Assembly (NCBI RefSeq): GCF_032854445.1
Contig: NC_088300.1
Location: 35,755,608 to 35,819,607, forward strand
Direction of reading: 5' to 3'
Origin: Liolophura sinensis
Taxonomy: Eukaryota > Mollusca > Polyplacophora > Chitonida > Chitonidae
DNA length: 64,000 nucleotides
Part shown: in pieces, positions 62,930 through 64,000 of the stretch
How positions within the stretch are numbered: position 1 is the stretch's first letter
Layout of the letters: each line of letters starts with the position of its first letter
Position numbers and translations under genes: made by a program
Notes under the pieces: generated by a model
Databases searched by the model: none
Seen by the model: only the letters and a program-made list of their open reading frames with translations
What the model was told of the DNA's origin: nothing

Positions 62930-64000
62930 AGCCATCCACCAGAGCCGACCTTATTCCAGCATTATACACACGACAAAGGCATGACATCTAGTCCAAACAA
63001 GGCAGTCCTTTACAGCCCAGCGTCAATTCCATCCGTCAACGCTGTCATACACTCACCAGTCAACCACTGAACAGGATTGGCCAATCACCCGTCAAAAAGT
63101 AGTAGTACATATACACTCGTCAACATTGGTAAATCGCCCTCAACATTGCAACACACCCATCAACATTGATAAATCACCTTCAACACTGGTGCACAGCCGT
63201 CAACATTGGTAAATCACCTAGAACACTGGCACACACCTGTCAACATTGATAAATCGCCCTCAACACTGGTACACACCCGTCAACACTGGTAAATCGACCT
63301 CAACACTGGCACACAGCCGTCAACATTGGTAAATCACCTAGAACACTGGCACCCACCCGTCAACACTGGTAAATCGACCTCAACTCTGGCACACACCCGT
63401 CAACATTGGTAAATAGCCTTCAACACTGGCACACACCCGTCAACATTGGTAAATCGCCTTCAACACTGGCACACACCCGTCAACATTGGTAAATCGCCTT
63501 CAACACTGGCACACACCCGTCAACATTGGTAAATCGCCTTCAACACTGGCACACACCCGTCAACATTGGTAAATCGCCTTCAACACTGGCACACACCCGT
63601 CAACATTGGTAAATCGCCTTTAACACTGGCACACACCCGTTAACATTGGTAAATCGCCTTCAACACTGGCACACACCCGTCAACATTGGTAAATCGCCTT
63701 TAACACTGGCACACACCCGTTAACATTGGTAAATCGCCTTTAACACTGGCACACACCCGTCAACATTGGTAAATCGCCTTCAACACTGGCACACACCCGT
63801 CAACATTGGTAAATCGCCTTCAACACTGGCACACACCCGTCAACATTGGTAAATCGCCTTCAACACTGGCACACACCCGTCAACATTAGCATATCACCCG
63901 TCAGCATTTGCATATTACCCGTCAAGACTGGAAAATCAACCGTCAACAAATCTATATACACCCGCCAGGACTGGAAAATCAACCGTCAGGATTAGTAAAT
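62930..64000. repeat. 40-bp satellite array running off the right edge (~20 good copies)
   Basis: Core 63100-63890: CAACATTGGTAAATCGCCTT followed by CAACACTGGCACACACCCGT, the two 20-bp halves being related to each other (both begin CAACAYTGG). Copies in 63430-63870 are almost identical; both edges are decayed. It lies upstream of exon 62250-62410 of the laminin-G gene, presumably in an intron. Confidence 0.93.

Overview
The window is eukaryotic: intron-rich, AT-rich, with large introns full of short interspersed repeats. The protein homologies are animal. The tRNA-derived SINEs, the twofold AGGGAGATAAC motif near 9.38 kb and the abundance of minisatellites look molluscan to me, most likely a bivalve. 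That assignment rests on remembered repeat sequences, not on a search.

Five gene models can be read, four of them recognisable by name. From left to right: (1) ENO4 (enolase 4), minus strand, N-terminal six exons only, running off the left edge. (2) ANKRD53 (ankyrin repeat domain 53), plus strand, complete in four exons, head to head with ENO4 across a 426-bp shared promoter region. (3) TEX261, minus strand, complete in six exons, tail to tail with ANKRD53. (4) DDB1, minus strand, 26 visible exons over 24 kb, complete except for about 50 codons lost in a 200-N assembly gap. (5) A laminin-G-domain gene, minus strand, the last six exons, entering from the right edge. Exon borders were set by joining GT/GC...AG sites so that codon phase agrees across each junction and the protein follows the known family. 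All junctions are in phase except one in the laminin-G gene.

The intergenic spaces (8.76-13.66, 18.28-22.79 and 46.53-54.26 kb) hold repeats and no convincing gene, apart from a structurally intact Tc1-like DNA transposon at 50.17-51.70 kb with a full 345-residue transposase and perfect terminal inverted repeats. Repeat families that recur in the window: SINE-A (tRNA head, AAAT tail, at least 12 copies), SINE-B (tRNA head, CACT-type tail, 5 copies, all minus strand), one SINE-C copy, three small TIR elements, and a foldback element present twice in DDB1 introns.

The most unusual feature is a set of tandem arrays whose repeat unit spans an exon-intron border. TEX261 exon 3 has its 3' end plus splice donor repeated about 27 more times into the intron (45-bp unit). 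DDB1 exon 7 has its branch point, polypyrimidine tract, acceptor and first ~40 coding bases repeated 12 times (82-bp unit). DDB1 exon 19 has its 3' end plus donor in 7 copies (~53 bp), and DDB1 exon 5 has its 3' end plus donor in 2 copies (64 bp). Four independent cases in two neighbouring genes suggest a common process that expands splice-site-containing units and leaves runs of decoy splice sites.
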